Origin: SHWC01 sp050173345
GTDB lineage: Bacteria > Pseudomonadota > Alphaproteobacteria > UBA828
DNA: 64,000 nucleotides
Assembly: GCA_050173345.1 (NCBI GenBank)
Contig: JBFXKW010000005.1
Location: forward strand, 62,001-126,000
Direction: 5' to 3'
Of the stretch, positions 15,854 to 25,136 are shown one piece after another. The notes under the pieces were generated by a model. It was not told the DNA's origin. It worked only from the letters and a program-made list of their open reading frames with translations, and made no database searches. The translations under genes were made by a program, and so were the position numbers. Within the stretch, counting starts at the first letter, position 1. Each line of letters starts with the position of its first letter.

Positions 15854-17560
15854 ATGACGAGCATGCCTGTTTCGCTTCACGAGCGCCCCAAGACCGACAT
15901 CGAGATCGCGCGCGCCGCGACGAAGCGCCCGGTGCTGGAGCTTGCCAGGGAGCGCCTCGGCATCGCGCCGGAGCACCTCGAGCCCTACGGCCACTACAAG
16001 GCCAAGATCGGCCTGCCCTACATCAAGGGTCTCGACGGCAAGCCCGATGGCAAGCTGATCCTGGTCACCGCGATCACGCCGACGCCGGCCGGCGAAGGCA
16101 AGACCACGACGACGGTCGGCCTCGGCGACGGGCTCAACCGCATCGGAAAGAAGGCGATCATCTGCCTGCGCGAGCCGAGCCTCGGGCCGTGCTTCGGCGT
16201 CAAGGGCGGTGCCGCCGGCGGCGGCTATGCCCAGGTCGTGCCGATGGAGGACATCAACCTCCACTTCACCGGCGACTTCCACGCCATCGGCACCGCCAAC
16301 AACCTGCTCGCCGCGCTGACCGACAACCACATCTACTGGGGCAACGCGCTCGGCATCGACCCGCGCCGCGTCACCTGGCGGCGCGTGCTCGACATGAACG
16401 ACCGCGCGCTGCGCTCGATCGTCTCCTCGCTCGGCGGCGTCGCCAACGGCTTCCCGCGCGAGGACGGCTTCGACATCACGGTCGCCTCCGAGGTGATGGC
16501 GATCTTCTGCCTGTCGCGCGACGCCGAGGATCTCAGGCAGCGGCTCGGCAACATCATCGTCGGCTACACGCGCGACCGCGCGCCGGTGCGTGCGAGCGAG
16601 CTCAAGGCGGACGGCGCCATGGCGGTGCTGCTCAACGAGGCGCTCGCGCCCAACCTGGTGCAGACCATCGAGAACAACCCGGCGCTGATCCACGGCGGCC
16701 CGTTCGCCAACATCGCGCATGGCTGCAACTCGGTGATCGCGACCCGCGCCGCGCTCAAGCTCGCCGACTACGTGGTCACCGAGGCCGGCTTCGGCGCCGA
16801 TCTCGGCGCCGAGAAGTTCTTCGACATCAAGTGCCGCAAGGCCGGGCTGAAGCCGGATTGCGCGGTGATCGTCGCGACCATCCGCGCGCTCAAGATGCAC
16901 GGCGGCGTCGCCAAGGATGACCTCAAGAACGAGAACCTCGGCGCGCTCAAGAAGGGCATCGCCAACCTGGAGCGCCACGTCCGCAATGTCGGCAAGTTCG
17001 GCGTGCCCGCGGTGGTCGCGATCAACCGCTTCTCGGCCGACACCGAGGCCGAGATCGGGCTGGTGCGCGAGGCCTGCGCGGCGCTCGGCGTCGAGGTCGT
17101 GCTGTGCGACCACTGGGCGCTCGGCAGCGCGGGCACCGAGGAGCTCGCCAAGACCGTGGCGCGCACCGTCGAGAGCAGGCCCTCCGCCTTCAAGCCGCTC
17201 TACCCGGACGACATGAAGCTGTGGGACAAGGTCTCGACCATCACGCGCGAGCTCTATGGCGCGAGCGAGGTGGTCGCCGACAGCGCCATCCGCAAGCGCT
17301 TCGCCGAGCTGGAGGACGGCGGCTTCGGGCACTATCCGGTGTGCATCGCCAAGACGCAATACAGCTTCTCGACCGACCCGAACCTCAAGGGCGCGCCGAG
17401 CGATCACGTCGTCCCGGTGCGCGAGGTCAGGCTGTCCGCCGGCGCCGAGTTCGTCGTCGTCATCTGCGGCGAGATCATGACCATGCCCGGCCTCCCCAAG
17501 GTGCCCGCCGCCAACGCGATCGAGCTCGATGCCGGCGGCAACATCGTCGGCCTGTTCTGA
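15854..17560 (+). CDS. fhs: Formate--tetrahydrofolate ligase
   Basis: A 568-residue cytoplasmic enzyme that makes 10-formyl-THF from formate, THF and ATP. The P-loop TPAGEGKTTTT spans about 77-87; FSLGPCFGVKG-like (EPSLGPCFGVKGGAAGGGY), NLHFTGDFHAIG and the ending GGNIVGLF are family-typical. Length is within the usual 555-570. The ATG at 15854 follows AAGGGGAGA. An upstream in-frame start at 15716 would add 46 unlike residues. The gene extends the folate theme of folM-like/folB and may support formate assimilation or one-carbon oxidation. Confidence 0.97.
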   Translation: MTSMPVSLHERPKTDIEIARAATKRPVLELARERLGIAPEHLEPYGHYKAKIGLPYIKGLDGKPDGKLILVTAITPTPAGEGKTTTTVGLGDGLNRIGKKAIICLREPSLGPCFGVKGGAAGGGYAQVVPMEDINLHFTGDFHAIGTANNLLAALTDNHIYWGNALGIDPRRVTWRRVLDMNDRALRSIVSSLGGVANGFPREDGFDITVASEVMAIFCLSRDAEDLRQRLGNIIVGYTRDRAPVRASELKADGAMAVLLNEALAPNLVQTIENNPALIHGGPFANIAHGCNSVIATRAALKLADYVVTEAGFGADLGAEKFFDIKCRKAGLKPDCAVIVATIRALKMHGGVAKDDLKNENLGALKKGIANLERHVRNVGKFGVPAVVAINRFSADTEAEIGLVREACAALGVEVVLCDHWALGSAGTEELAKTVARTVESRPSAFKPLYPDDMKLWDKVSTITRELYGASEVVADSAIRKRFAELEDGGFGHYPVCIAKTQYSFSTDPNLKGAPSDHVVPVREVRLSAGAEFVVVICGEIMTMPGLPKVPAANAIELDAGGNIVGLF

Positions 17561-17611
17561 CGCGACGGGCTGTTCTGAGGCACGGGCGAGGACGACGGCC
17601 TGCCTCGCCCT

Positions 17612-17705
17612 AAATCGTCATGCCCCGGCTTGACCGGGGCATCCATGGTTGCAGCGGGTCCGTTGCCCGATGGATTGCCCGGTCAAGCCGGGCAATGACG
17701 ATTGA
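17612..17705. repeat. Intergenic palindromic element, family C (copy 1)
   Basis: Outer inverted ends AATCGTCATGCC / GGCAATGACGATT, each followed inward by a small hairpin around CGGCTTGACCGGG or its complement. The same design recurs near 26.0 and 58.2 kb. Lies 3' of fhs. Confidence 0.75.
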
Positions 17706-17816
17706 GAGGCTGGTCGGTCACGGCCCGCATATTGGGCAACGCAGGAACGCACCCAAGGCGGTAGGAGCGCGCCGGATTCCTTGCTATAGCTCAGCGGGCC
17801 ACGCACGGACGGCGCC

Positions 17817-18458
17817 ATGTACGTTCCCCCGCACTTCAAGATCGACGATCCCGCCGCGGCGCACGCGCTGATCGAGCACCAGCCGTTCGGCACGCTGGTC
17901 GTGAACCTCGACGGTCGTCTCGAAGCCACGCACCTGCCCTTCCTGCTCGACCGGTCGCGCGGCACACATGGCACCTTGCGGGCACACATGGCGAGGGCCA
18001 ACCCGGCCTGGCACGCCTTCGAGAGCGGCGCCGAGGCGCTCGTCATCTTCCTCGGCCCCGAGGGCTACATCTCGCCGGACTGGTACGAGAGCGAACAGCA
18101 GGTGCCGACCTGGAACTATGTCGCGGCGCATGCCTATGGCGTGCCGCGCGCCCTCGGCGACGAGGATGCCGCGCGCATCGTCGATGCGCTCAGCGCGCGC
18201 CATGAAGGGGCGCTCCTGCCCAAGCCGCCCTGGACCAGCGCGAAGCTCGATCCCGACTTCTTCGCGAAGCTGCGCCGTGCCATCGTCGCCTTCGAGATCG
18301 GCGTGACGCGCATCGAGATGAAGGCCAAGCTGAGCCAGAACAAGACCGCTTCCGACATCGAAGGCGCGGCCGCGGCGCTCGAAGCGCAGGACGATGCTTC
18401 GAGCCGCGCGCTCGGCGCCGCGATGCGCGCGGCGATGCCGGCCGAGAAGCGGCGTTGA
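17817..18458 (+). CDS. FMN-binding split-barrel protein, PaiB-like
   Basis: A 213-residue protein beginning MYVPPHFKIDDPAAAHALI, with WYESEQQVPTWNY in the middle and KAKLSQNKTASDIEG near the end, all landmarks of the PaiB/FMN-binding 'negative transcriptional regulator' family. The name comes from Bacillus PaiB; most members are simply predicted flavin-binding split-barrel proteins without a DNA-binding domain. It stands alone between a family C repeat and the universal stress gene 73 bases downstream. Regulation of transcription should not be assumed. Confidence 0.9.
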   Translation: MYVPPHFKIDDPAAAHALIEHQPFGTLVVNLDGRLEATHLPFLLDRSRGTHGTLRAHMARANPAWHAFESGAEALVIFLGPEGYISPDWYESEQQVPTWNYVAAHAYGVPRALGDEDAARIVDALSARHEGALLPKPPWTSAKLDPDFFAKLRRAIVAFEIGVTRIEMKAKLSQNKTASDIEGAAAALEAQDDASSRALGAAMRAAMPAEKRR

Positions 18459-18531
18459 TCCACGTCAAGGAGCATTCCCGGCAACCGTCACTATATGACA
18501 AAGTGAACCCGCTTAGGCAGGAGAGACGCTC

Positions 18532-19368
18532 ATGAGCTTCGGCACGATCTTGCTCCATCTCAATGGCGGCGAGCGCGATGCGGCCAATCTCCAATACGCG
18601 GTCGCGCTGGCCGAGGAACACAAGGCTCATCTCGTCGCGCTGCGCACCATCACGCCGTTCTACCCGACCATCGGCGCGTTCGGCGACGCGGCGGTCGGCG
18701 TGATCGCCGAGCTGCAGGAGCGCTACCGGGCGAGCGAGCGTGCCGCCGCCGAGACGTTCAGGGCGGAGGCGGAGAAGGCCGCCTCCAACGCCGGCGTGCC
18801 GCTCGAATGGCGCGAGGAGGAGGACTTCGCCGACGACATCCTCCCGGTCCACGCCCGCTATGCCGACGTCACGGTGCTCGGCCAGCCGGAGCGCGGCGAG
18901 ATCGAGCCGACCCACTCGGCCGAGCTGCCCGCCAACGTCGTGATGGGTTCGGGCCGGCCCGCCATCGCGGTGCCCTATGCCGGCAGCTTCGCCAAGCCGC
19001 CGCGCCATGCGCTGATCGCCTGGAACGGCACGCGCGAGGCGACCCGCGCGGTGCACGACGCGCTGCCCATCCTCAAGCGCGCGAACAAGGTCTCGATCCT
19101 CAGCGTCAACCCGAAGGACGGCAAGCACCTGGCCGGCGCGGACATCGCGGCGCACCTGGCCCGCCATGGCTGCAAGGCCGAGGCGTCGCGCACCGTCGCC
19201 ACCGACATCTCGGTCGCCGACGCCATCCTCTCCGACGCCTCCGACATCGGCGCGGACTTTCTCGTCATGGGCGCCTACGGCCATTCGCGCCTGCGCGAAT
19301 GGGCGCTCGGCGGCGCGACCAAGGACGTGCTCAACACCATGACGGTGCCGGTTCTGTTCTCACACTGA
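18532..19368 (+). CDS. Universal stress protein (UspA family)
   Basis: A 278-residue tandem-type Usp protein. The N-terminal half starts FGTILLHLNGGERD; the C-terminal half ends with the nucleotide-binding signature MGAYGHSRLREWALGGATKDVL (G-x2-G-x9-G(S/T) type) and MTVPVLFSH. Such proteins bind ATP or other ligands and are induced under stress. AGGAGAGAC precedes the ATG as RBS. The preceding PaiB-like gene is in the same direction and may be co-transcribed. Confidence 0.9.
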   Translation: MSFGTILLHLNGGERDAANLQYAVALAEEHKAHLVALRTITPFYPTIGAFGDAAVGVIAELQERYRASERAAAETFRAEAEKAASNAGVPLEWREEEDFADDILPVHARYADVTVLGQPERGEIEPTHSAELPANVVMGSGRPAIAVPYAGSFAKPPRHALIAWNGTREATRAVHDALPILKRANKVSILSVNPKDGKHLAGADIAAHLARHGCKAEASRTVATDISVADAILSDASDIGADFLVMGAYGHSRLREWALGGATKDVLNTMTVPVLFSH

Positions 19369-19713
19369 GATACCGCGAGCGGCGGAGCGCGGGGCGGCCG
19401 CCGATGCACTTGTCAACAGGCAAACGATGATGCGCCGGCAACCGGCTCGATCGGCATCATCTTTGGCGGGTCATCTTGCGTTTACCGTTTTGCAACACAT
19501 AAAACGTTGCAGCTCAATGGTTTAAGGAGATTGCACAATCCTTGTGCAGAACTTCGGAAGAGCCCGGTGAGCCTGGACTCCACGCTTCTGGAAGCCGCTT
19601 CCCCACAAACTTTTCCACAATGCTGGTGGATTGGCCGCAGCGTCCGCCCAAGCCTCTGAATCGGAACGCCTCGCCGCGTTGACCGAGGCCTGCGTTCTGC
19701 CAATATCCAAGGC
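19369..19713. other. Gene-free region upstream of uvrC with small inverted repeats
   Basis: The 345 bases hold two short inverted repeats, GCAAC/GTTGC (19491-19495/19506-19510) and TGCAC/GTGCA (19532-19536/19544-19548), and a DnaA-box-like TTTTCCACA (19611-19619). No convincing LexA box of the GTTC-N7-GTTC type was found. No small gene is supported. The inverted repeats could be operators for uvrC. Confidence 0.4.
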
Positions 19714-21690
19714 ATGGACCCCCTGACAGATCGGCAGAACGGCGCTGGCCCCGAGCCGGCGGCGGGCGCGGCGCCGCCGCCGCAGGCCGTGCCGGAGGGC
19801 GCCGGCGCGGCGCCTTCGCTCGTGCGCGGCGCCGAGGTGCTGCGCGCCGCGCTGCGCACCTTGCCGCTCAAGCCCGGCGTCTACCGCATGCTCGACCGGC
19901 ATGGCGAGCCGCTCTATGTCGGCAAGGCGAGGAGCCTCCGGAAGCGCGTCGCGACCTACCTTCATGTCGAGCGGCTGCCGATCCGCCTGCAGCGCATGGT
20001 GGCGGCGACCGCGAGCCTCGAGGTCGTCACCACCAACAGCGAGGTGGAGGCGCTGCTCCTCGAGAGCAACCTGATCAAGAAGCTCAAGCCGCGCTACAAC
20101 ATCACGCTGCGCGACGACAAGTCGTTCCCCTACATCCTGATCACCGGCGACCATGAGTGGCCGCAGGTCGTCAAGTATCGCGGCGCGCAGACGCGCAAGG
20201 GCGAGTATTTCGGCCCGTTCGCCTCGGCCGGCGCGGTCAACCAGACGATCAACGCGCTGCATCGCGCCTTCCCGCTGCGCTCCTGCTCCGACTCCGTGTT
20301 CGAGAGCCGCACGCGGCCTTGCCTGCAATACCAGATCAAGCGGTGCAGCGCGCCCTGCGTCGGGCGCATCTCGAAGTCGGACTATGCGCAGCTCGTCGCC
20401 GAGGCGCGCGAGTTCCTCTCCGGCCGCAGCCAGGAGGTCCAGGCGCGGCTCAGCGAGCGCATGCTGGCGGCGAGCGAGAATTTGGAGTTCGAGACGGCGG
20501 CGGCCTATCGCGACCGCGTGCGCGCCATGACGCTGGTGCAGTCGCGCCAGGGCATCAACGTACCGGGCCTCGGCGACGTCGACGTGATCGCGGTGCATAT
20601 GGAGGCGGGCGCGGCCTGCGTGCAGGCCTTCTTCTTCCGCAACGGGCAGAACTTCGGCAACCGCGCCTACTTCCCGAAGCACACCGAGGGCGCCGCGCCA
20701 GCCGACGTGCTGGCCGCCTTCCTCGGCCAGTTCTACCAGAGCCACACGCCGCCGCCGCAGGTGATGGTGAGCGAGGCGCTGCCCGAGGCCGAGCTGATCG
20801 AGCAGGCGCTGAGCCAGAGCGCCGGCGCCCGCGTGCGCCTGGTCCACCCGGAGCGCGGCGACAAGCTCACGCTGATCGAGGACGCGCGGCGCAACGCGCG
20901 CGAAGCGCTCGGCCGCCGCCTCTCGGAGAGCGCGACGCAGCGCAGCCTGCTCGAAGGGCTGGCCCAGGCGCTCGACCTCGACGAGCCGCCCGAGCGCATC
21001 GAGGTCTACGACAACAGCCATGTGCAGGGCACCAACGCGGTCGGCGCCATGGTGGTCGCCGGCCCCGAGGGTTTCATCAAGAGCGCCTATCGCACGTTCA
21101 ACATCAAGCTATCGAACGCGGATGCCGGTTCGGGCAGGATCACGCCCGGCGATGACTACGGCATGATGCGTGAAGTGTTCACCCGGCGCTTCGGACGTTT
21201 GCTGAAGGAAGACCCCGAGCGCGACCTCGGGGCCTGGCCCGACCTCGTGCTGATCGACGGCGGCGGCGGCCAGCTCTCGCAGGCGATCGAGGTACTGCGC
21301 GGCCTCGGCATCGAGGGCGTGGCACTCGCCGCCGTCGCCAAGGGCCCGGACCGCAACGCCGGGCGCGAACGCATCTTCATGGAAGGCCGGGCGCCGCTCG
21401 AGCTCGACGCCAAGGATCCCGTGCTCTACTTCGTGCAGCGGCTGCGCGACGAGGCGCATCGCTTCGCGATCGGCACGCACCGCGCGCGGCGCGCCAAGGC
21501 GGCCAAAGGCTCGATGCTCGATGAGATCGCCGGCATCGGACCGGCGCGCAAGCGCGCGCTTCTCCATCATTTCGGCTCGGCGCGCGCCGTCTCGCAGGCC
21601 GGCATGGCGGACCTGATTCGGGTGCCCGGCATCTCCGCCGCGACCGCCAAGCTGATCTATGACCACTTCCATCCCGAACCGGCGCGCTGA
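19714..21690 (+). CDS. uvrC: UvrABC system protein C (excinuclease subunit)
   Basis: A 658-residue nuclease that makes both incisions in nucleotide excision repair with UvrB. The N-terminal GIY-YIG domain (PGVYRML...LYVGKARSLRKRV) is preceded by an Ala/Pro-rich extension of about 45 residues. A UVR motif (NLEFETAAAYRDRVRAM) contacts UvrB; the RNase H-like domain includes YDNSHVQGTNAVGAMVV and LVLIDGGGGQLSQA; the C-terminus has tandem helix-hairpin-helix motifs (IAGIGPARKRALL, VPGISAATAKLI). The gene lies 28 bases before pgsA, a linkage common in proteobacteria. Confidence 0.97.
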   Translation: MDPLTDRQNGAGPEPAAGAAPPPQAVPEGAGAAPSLVRGAEVLRAALRTLPLKPGVYRMLDRHGEPLYVGKARSLRKRVATYLHVERLPIRLQRMVAATASLEVVTTNSEVEALLLESNLIKKLKPRYNITLRDDKSFPYILITGDHEWPQVVKYRGAQTRKGEYFGPFASAGAVNQTINALHRAFPLRSCSDSVFESRTRPCLQYQIKRCSAPCVGRISKSDYAQLVAEAREFLSGRSQEVQARLSERMLAASENLEFETAAAYRDRVRAMTLVQSRQGINVPGLGDVDVIAVHMEAGAACVQAFFFRNGQNFGNRAYFPKHTEGAAPADVLAAFLGQFYQSHTPPPQVMVSEALPEAELIEQALSQSAGARVRLVHPERGDKLTLIEDARRNAREALGRRLSESATQRSLLEGLAQALDLDEPPERIEVYDNSHVQGTNAVGAMVVAGPEGFIKSAYRTFNIKLSNADAGSGRITPGDDYGMMREVFTRRFGRLLKEDPERDLGAWPDLVLIDGGGGQLSQAIEVLRGLGIEGVALAAVAKGPDRNAGRERIFMEGRAPLELDAKDPVLYFVQRLRDEAHRFAIGTHRARRAKAAKGSMLDEIAGIGPARKRALLHHFGSARAVSQAGMADLIRVPGISAATAKLIYDHFHPEPAR

Positions 21691-21718
21691 CGCCTTGCCC
21701 GCCCAAGGCCGGCGCGCC

Positions 21719-22273
21719 ATGACCGTGCCGAACCAGCTCACCATCGCGCGCATGGTGGCGGTGCCGGCGCTCATCGGCGCGTTCTACCTGGCGCAGCCCT
21801 ATGCGGCGTTCGCATGCTTCGCGCTCTTCGTCGCGGCGAGCCTGACCGATTTCCTCGACGGCTATCTGGCGCGCAAGCTGAACCAGCCTTCCGAGCTCGG
21901 CCGCGTGCTCGACCCGATCGCCGACAAGCTCATCGTCGCGGCGGCGCTCGTCATGCTGGTCGCCTTCGACGGCGCCTCGCCGATCGCCGCCGCGGCCATC
22001 CTCTGCCGCGAGCTCCTGATCTCGGGCCTGCGCGAGGCGCTGGCGGGCCGCGTCGTTTTGAAGGTCACCTGGCTCGCCAAGGCCAAGACCGCCGTGCAGA
22101 TGATCGCCATCGCCGTGCTCTTGATCGCGCCCGCGCTCGGCATCGCCGAGGTCACGCTCGCCGGCGAGGCCGCACTCTGGCTCGCCGTCCTCTTGAGCTG
22201 GGCGAGCGCCGCGGGCTATCTGAGAATCGCGTTCGGCGCGCTGGTCGGCAGCGGCAAGAGCGGTGCCGAGTAG
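21719..22273 (+). CDS. pgsA: CDP-diacylglycerol--glycerol-3-phosphate 3-phosphatidyltransferase
   Basis: A 184-residue integral membrane enzyme that makes phosphatidylglycerophosphate. The CDP-alcohol phosphotransferase motif D-G-x2-A-R-x8-G-x3-D-x3-D is complete (DFLDGYLARKLNQPSELGRV then LDPIADK). Several hydrophobic helices follow. An upstream ATG at 21659 would overlap uvrC; the start at 21719 gives the typical MTVPNQLTIARM N-terminus. The product supplies anionic phospholipid precursors at the inner membrane. Confidence 0.95.
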   Translation: MTVPNQLTIARMVAVPALIGAFYLAQPYAAFACFALFVAASLTDFLDGYLARKLNQPSELGRVLDPIADKLIVAAALVMLVAFDGASPIAAAAILCRELLISGLREALAGRVVLKVTWLAKAKTAVQMIAIAVLLIAPALGIAEVTLAGEAALWLAVLLSWASAAGYLRIAFGALVGSGKSGAE

Positions 22274-22311
22274 ATGATCCTCGTCCCGAAACGCGGCCCC
22301 ACCCCCACCCT

Positions 22312-22336
22312 ACCCTCCCCCATCAAGGGGGAGGGT
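22312..22336. repeat. Short G/C-tract hairpin related to family A
   Basis: A 10-bp perfect stem (ACCCTCCCCC / GGGGGAGGGT) with loop ATCAA lies between pgsA and mobB. The same 'CTATCAAGGGGGAGGG' style element recurs at 43.0 kb. No T-tract follows, so it is a repeat rather than a clear terminator. Confidence 0.6.
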
Positions 22337-22360
22337 GAAGAAAGGCCGGGCTGAGCCACC

Positions 22361-22918
22361 ATGCGCATCCTCGGCATCGCGGGCTACAGCGGCAGCGGCA
22401 AGACGACGCTGCTCACCGGCGTGCTGCCGCATTTGCGCGCGCGCGGCCTCGAAGTCGCGACGCTCAAGCACGCCCATCACGGCTTCGACCCGCTGCCGCC
22501 CGGCCATGCCAGCCAGCGCTGGCGCGCAGCCGGCGCGCGCGAGATCGTGCTGGCAATGCCCGAACGCCATCTGCTGCTGCGCGAGCTGCACGGCACGCCC
22601 GAGCCCGGCATCGACGCGATGCTGCCGCTGCTCTCCCCGGTCGATCTGCTGCTGGTCGAGGGCTACAAGCACGGCACGCTGGACAAGATCGAGGCCTATC
22701 GCGAAGCCAACGGCTCGCCCTTGCTGGCGGCGGACGACCCGCACGTGATCGCGCTCGCGACCGATTGCGGCCGGCCGGCCGGCTTGCCCGAGGTGCGCGA
22801 TTTGCCCATCTTCAGCCTCGACGACCTCGCCGCGATCGCCGGCTTCATCGCCGGCCTGTGCGCGCGAGATGAGGCGACAAGCGCCGGGATCAGGAGCGCG
22901 CCGCCATGCCGCAGCTGA
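22361..22918 (+). CDS. mobB: Molybdopterin-guanine dinucleotide biosynthesis protein MobB
   Basis: A 185-residue P-loop GTPase that assists MobA in attaching GMP to molybdopterin. Walker A GYSGSGKT spans residues 8-15; LKHAHHGFD and LLVEGYKHGTLDKIE are MobB landmarks. The last 20 residues overlap the start of moeA by 13 bases. It heads a run mobB-moeA-moaD-moaE with overlaps or small gaps, which argues for one operon. mobA is not in the window. Confidence 0.93.
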   Translation: MRILGIAGYSGSGKTTLLTGVLPHLRARGLEVATLKHAHHGFDPLPPGHASQRWRAAGAREIVLAMPERHLLLRELHGTPEPGIDAMLPLLSPVDLLLVEGYKHGTLDKIEAYREANGSPLLAADDPHVIALATDCGRPAGLPEVRDLPIFSLDDLAAIAGFIAGLCARDEATSAGIRSAPPCRS

Positions 22919-24174
22919 GCGATGACTGCTTCGCCTTCGGCGGCGCCCTGATGCCCGCCGAGGAGGCGCTCGCGCGGCTCAAGGCCGCGATCCGCCCGAT
23001 CGCCGAGCGTGAGACCGTTCCCTTGCGGAAGGCCGCAGGCCGCATCCTGGCCGAGGACGTGGTCTCGCGCATCGACGTGCCGCCGCACGACAACGCCGCG
23101 GTCGATGGCTATGCGGTCTATCGCGACGATCTCGGCGCCGAGGGCGAAACCAGGCTGCCGATCATCGGCCGCGTCGCCGCGGGCGCGCCCTTGCCGCATC
23201 CGGCGCGGCGCGGCGCGGCGGTGCGCGTCTTCACCGGCGCGCCGATGCCGCATGGCGAGAGCGGGCCCGGCCCCGATACCGTCATCATGCAGGAGGATTG
23301 CCGCGAGGCGGACGGCGCGGTCCTCATCCCGCCGGGCGCCAAGCGCGGCATCAACCGCCGCCGCGCCGGCGAGGACGTGCGCGCCGGCGATACCGTGCTG
23401 CGCGCCGGACGGCGGCTCAAGGCGCAGGATGTCGGCCTCGCCGGCTCGATCGGCCTGGCCGAGCTTGCCGTCTATCGCCGGCTCAAGGTCGCCGTGTTCT
23501 CGACCGGCGACGAGGTGCACGAGCCGGGGCGCGCGCTCGCGCCCGGCGGCATCTACGACGCCAACCGCTATGTCGTGATGAGCCTGATCGAGCAGCTCGG
23601 CGGCGCGGTTACCGACCTCGGCATCCTGCCCGACCGGCTCGCTGCGGTGCGCGACGCGCTGCGCGACGCCGCGCTCGGCCATGACGCGCTGATCACCTCG
23701 GGGGGCATGTCGACCGGCGAGGAGGATCATCTCAAGGCCGCGGTCGAGGCGCAGGGCACGCTGCACTTCTGGCGCCTCGCGATCCGCCCCGGCCGGCCGC
23801 TCGCGCTCGGCCAGATCGGCCGCGTGCCCTTCATCGGCCTGCCCGGCAACCCGGTCGCGGTCGTCGTCACCTTCGCCCTCTTCGCCCGGCCGCTGCTGCT
23901 CGGCCTCGGCGGCGCGAGCGAGCTCGACCCGGTGCACTATCGCGTGCGCGCCGATTTCGACTACAAGAAGAAGGAGGGCCGCCGCGAATGGCTGCGCGCC
24001 CGCCTCGTGCCCGGCGCCGACGGCACGCTCGCCGCCGAGAAGTTCGCGCGCGACGGCGCCGAGGTGCTGAGCTCGACCGTGTTCGCCGACGGGCTGATCG
24101 AGCTGCCCGAGGACGTGACCCTGTTGGAGCGCGGCGCCATGGTCGACTTCCTGCCGTTCAGCGAGTTGCGATGA
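22906..24174 (+). CDS. moeA: Molybdopterin molybdenumtransferase MoeA
   Basis: A 422-residue protein that inserts molybdate into adenylated molybdopterin. Landmarks are VPPHDNAAVDGYAV near residue 64-77, the FSTGDEV region (VFSTGDEVHEPG), the TSGGMSTGEEDH loop and FIGLPGNPVAVVVTF. Domain order (linker, MPT-binding, C-terminal barrel) and length are normal. AGGAGCG precedes the ATG, inside the mobB tail. The stop overlaps the moaD start (ATGA), so translation is probably coupled. Confidence 0.96.
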   Translation: MPQLSDDCFAFGGALMPAEEALARLKAAIRPIAERETVPLRKAAGRILAEDVVSRIDVPPHDNAAVDGYAVYRDDLGAEGETRLPIIGRVAAGAPLPHPARRGAAVRVFTGAPMPHGESGPGPDTVIMQEDCREADGAVLIPPGAKRGINRRRAGEDVRAGDTVLRAGRRLKAQDVGLAGSIGLAELAVYRRLKVAVFSTGDEVHEPGRALAPGGIYDANRYVVMSLIEQLGGAVTDLGILPDRLAAVRDALRDAALGHDALITSGGMSTGEEDHLKAAVEAQGTLHFWRLAIRPGRPLALGQIGRVPFIGLPGNPVAVVVTFALFARPLLLGLGGASELDPVHYRVRADFDYKKKEGRREWLRARLVPGADGTLAAEKFARDGAEVLSSTVFADGLIELPEDVTLLERGAMVDFLPFSELR

Positions 24175-24422
24175 AGCTCTTGTATTTCGCATGGCTGCGC
24201 CAGCGCATCGGCCGCTCGGCCGAGGACGTCGCCCTGCCCGACGGCGTCGCCACCGTGCGCGACCTCGTCCTCTGGCTCAAGGCGCGCGGCCCCGGCTATG
24301 CCGCCGCGCTCGACGACCTCTCGGTGGTGCGCGCCGCGGTCAACCAGGAATACGTGCCGCTCGACCATCCGATCGAGGACGGCGACGAGGTCGCCTTCTT
24401 CCCGCCGGTGACGGGGGGATAG
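24171..24422 (+). CDS. moaD: Molybdopterin synthase small subunit MoaD
   Basis: An 83-residue ubiquitin-fold protein ending in the double glycine (PPVTGG) that is thiocarboxylated to donate sulfur in molybdopterin formation. The N-terminal MKLLYFAWLRQRIG is typical. The start overlaps the moeA stop by four bases, and moaE begins nine bases downstream, so the two synthase subunits are made together. Confidence 0.95.
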   Translation: MKLLYFAWLRQRIGRSAEDVALPDGVATVRDLVLWLKARGPGYAAALDDLSVVRAAVNQEYVPLDHPIEDGDEVAFFPPVTGG

Positions 24423-24431
24423 GAGCCAGCC

Positions 24432-24914
24432 ATGATCCGCGTGCAGCGCGAGGACTTCGATGTCGGGCGTGAGATCGCAGGCCTGACCAAGGGCAATCAC
24501 GCGATCGGCGGCATTGCGAGCTTCATCGGCACGGTGCGCGCAGCGGCGAGCCATGACGCGGCCAAAGGCGAGATCGGCGCGATCACGCTCGAGCACTATC
24601 CGGGCATGACCGAGCGGCAGTTGGAGGCGATCGAGGCCGAGGCGCGGGCGCGCTGGAAGCTCGACGCCTCGCTGATCATCCACCGCTACGGCCGGCTCGA
24701 GCCCGGCGAGCAGATCGTGCTCGTGGTCACCGCGGCGTCGCACCGCCAAGCCGCGCTCGAATCTTGCGCCTTCCTGATCGACTGGCTCAAGACCAAGGCG
24801 CCGTTCTGGAAGCTCGAAGAGGGCGCAAGCGGTGAGCACTGGGTCGAGGCGCGCGCGAGCGACGACGAGGCCGCCGCGCGCTGGCAGCCGACGCCGCCCA
24901 AGGCCGCGGAGTAG
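24432..24914 (+). CDS. moaE: Molybdopterin synthase catalytic subunit MoaE
   Basis: A 160-residue partner of MoaD that converts precursor Z (cPMP) into molybdopterin. ASFIGTVR, LEHYPGMTERQL, IIHRYGRLEPGEQIVLVVTAASHRQAA and LKTKAPFWK contain the conserved substrate-binding basic residues. A good RBS (TAGGAG) precedes the ATG. It ends the Moco run; MsrP at 4.6 kb is one enzyme in this window that needs the product. Confidence 0.96.
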   Translation: MIRVQREDFDVGREIAGLTKGNHAIGGIASFIGTVRAAASHDAAKGEIGAITLEHYPGMTERQLEAIEAEARARWKLDASLIIHRYGRLEPGEQIVLVVTAASHRQAALESCAFLIDWLKTKAPFWKLEEGASGEHWVEARASDDEAAARWQPTPPKAAE

Positions 24915-24941
24915 CCCCGTCCAACCAACGAGTCCGCTTCC

Positions 24942-25013
24942 CTCATGCTTCGACAGGCTCAGCATGAGGAGCTTTGTGGACGGCCTCATCCTGAGCCTGT
25001 CGAAGGATGGGGC
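24942..25013. repeat. Intergenic palindrome pair, family B (copy 2)
   Basis: CCTCATGCTTCGACAGGCTC...GCATGAGG (24942-24970) is followed by the opposite-orientation unit CCTCATCCTGAGCCTGTCGA...GGATGGGG (about 24984-25013). Each unit is a hairpin and the two are inverted relative to each other. The same paired design occurs at 56.25-56.32 kb. Confidence 0.75.
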
Positions 25014-25136
25014 CGCCGCACCGGCCCTGTCGGGACCACCGCTCGTGCCTTGACCGCGGGCGGCGGCGCGGCCGATCATTCCCTTGCAGAAAACAACGCG
25101 CGGCCAGCCCGGCCGCGCCGACAAGAGGGGGAGGCC

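Noticed and set aside
19369..19713. LexA/SOS box before uvrC
   Set aside because: No GTTC-N7-GTTC or GAAC-N7-GAAC pair was found; single half-sites are not meaningful.
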